From Populus alba (lineage: Eukaryota > Streptophyta > Magnoliopsida > Malpighiales > Salicaceae): a stretch of DNA of 64,000 nt. Position numbers and translations under genes: made by a program. Positions 62,574 to 64,000 of the stretch are shown piece by piece. The notes beneath the pieces are model-generated. The model saw only the letters and a list, made by a program, of their open reading frames with translations. It searched no databases and was not told where the DNA came from. Position 1 is the stretch's first letter. Each line of letters starts with the position of its first letter. The DNA lies in contig NC_133286.1 in NCBI RefSeq assembly GCF_005239225.2, positions 20,288,572 to 20,352,571 of the forward strand. The letters are read 5' to 3'.

Positions 62574-64000
62574 TTGATTCTCTCTTTTTTATCTTTTTCT
62601 CTCATATTTTTTTTTATGGCTAACAATTTTAACATAGCACACACAATGTTTTCTGTCTAGTTCACCTAAATTTCTTACAAGACATGCTCCGTTTTCTATC
62701 ACTAATAAATATGTTTTTGCTAAGCCTACTAGCCCATATAAAAGGCAATGAAAATAAATATATCCCAACACTAATCTATGGCACACTAACTTCTCTTCCA
62801 ATCCAATCGTATCAGACATGAAATTCATGGCAATGTCGCCCCAACTGATGAGCCATTTTAGTCGGTCATCAATGACATGATTCTCTTTTTCATGATGCAA
62901 TTTCAAGTTAGGTGTTCAAAATTACCCAATCTCATCAAGCAAGAGACGTATTTTTTTAGAGCAACAACATAGTCGCATCAAAATATATATGCAAGCTAAG
63001 TACTTATATTTTTCTTTTCTAAATATTGTCTTTTACCCACGTACAAGTATATATTAACTTCAAGTATTACAAAGTAATGAGGGATTTACTTGTTTTTACA
63101 AGAACAACTCATGCAATGCTCAGAACATAACCAAAATATATATATTTACGTGGGAAGTTTTTTCACGTCACTAATAATTCGTTAAACAATAACTCAAAAA
63201 CATGAAAGATATATATCCTCGACAACGGAGAAATTTACATGATGCATGAATATAAAATCAGGCCATGCATAGCTTCCGAAGGCACCTTTAATATTTAAGC
63301 TCGAGCCTGTATATACCCCATTACTGAGTGGGTTAGGCTCGCACACTGAAATGGATCTTGTCTGGTCTCTGGCCATAACTTATACCCAGTTTTCTTGCAT
63401 GGTTTTCATCTCTTTCAAACTCAGCTCAAAATTGTTAGACCAGGCCCTGCCAAACAATGTCAAGTCTGGTGACAATTAGGCGGCTGAAGACATTGATGAT
63501 CTAATAAGCCTGATCCTACTGCACTTGACCTGGTTAACTCATTGGAAATATGAATCAGTGTTGATGCCTTGATGGGCTTACACAGGAGAAGTCTGTCCCC
63601 CAACTTCACCAGACATTGTCTTCGTAGTATAGACGATGGATCTCGATTCCCAAAGATGACTCTGCTTGCCATTTAGCTCTCTTCTTCGATAAAAATAAAT
63701 TTAAGGTTTGCATCAACTAATCCAGGTGTTGTTAATATTAGCAGTCCATTTTTGAAGGCAGAAAGAAAGAAATGGAGAGATAAAACCGAGTGCTGAAATC
63801 AGATCAATAAGTTTAAGGCTTATACATGCTTGTATTATACGGGGTAGACTACACAAGTTTTAATCTGGGATTTTTCTCCAATCCTTCAAAACTAGAGTAT
63901 ATGTACAAAAATATTTAAGATTTGTGTTTATCGTAGAAAATATTTTATAAGAAAAATAGTTAATATATAATATTTTATGAATAACTTTTAATATCCAAAA
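60846..64000. other. Intergenic to window end, no supported gene
   Basis: AT-rich to about 62.4 kb. More balanced sequence at 62580-62930 and 63190-63680 has - strand frames of 60-105 codons without recognisable motifs. If a gene starts here, its body lies outside the window or is not evident. Confidence 0.4.
62519..62573. repeat. Compound (TG)n/(TA)n microsatellite
   Basis: Alternating tgtgtg and tatata runs over about 55 bases. Confidence 0.95.

Noticed and set aside
63194..63672. Two - strand frames near the window end, considered as exons of a gene
   Set aside because: Neither contains a recognisable domain and I could not join them with convincing splice sites.

Overview
The window is nuclear DNA of a woody dicot, most likely a poplar or willow relative (Salicaceae). 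This is inferred from the AT-rich intergenic DNA, the GT-AG spliced plant genes, and short dispersed repeats that resemble those I know from Populus. Nothing prokaryotic, viral or CRISPR-like was seen.

Region 1 (1-18.5 kb) is a tandem array of intronless cytosolic sulfotransferase (SOT) genes on the + strand. Three copies are intact (4397-5386, 7599-8549, 17140-18093). One is a frameshifted pseudogene (15426-16375), one is a short relic (about 13702-13766), and fused flanks at 1-356 suggest another copy whose body was lost. Duplicated upstream and downstream blocks mark the unit boundaries. A non-autonomous hAT-like element (5798-6838) with an 8-bp target duplication splits one upstream block; two paralogous copies show the unoccupied site. 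An AT-rich repeat family carrying a ~107-bp tandem array separates the later copies.

Region 2 (21.4-29.6 kb) holds an 11-exon subtilisin-like protease gene on the - strand. I could join it in frame into 772 residues with all catalytic residues present. Its 3.5-kb third intron contains a broken mTERF gene on the same strand.

Region 3 (32.7-37.3 kb) holds a seven-coding-exon NCA1-like gene on the + strand, encoding a RING/TPR catalase chaperone of 363 residues. Three G-boxes lie about 1.3 kb upstream.

Region 4 (39.7-58.3 kb) is a 28-exon exportin-7-like gene on the - strand, 1049 residues, convergent with NCA1. Its introns carry several small tandem duplications.

Region 5 (58.9-64 kb) has no gene I can support. 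It contains a repeat with nested palindromes and a reversed copy of an abundant MITE-like repeat.

The genes do not form one pathway. The array shows duplication, local sequence homogenisation and decay of small-molecule sulfotransferases, beside single housekeeping or signalling genes.
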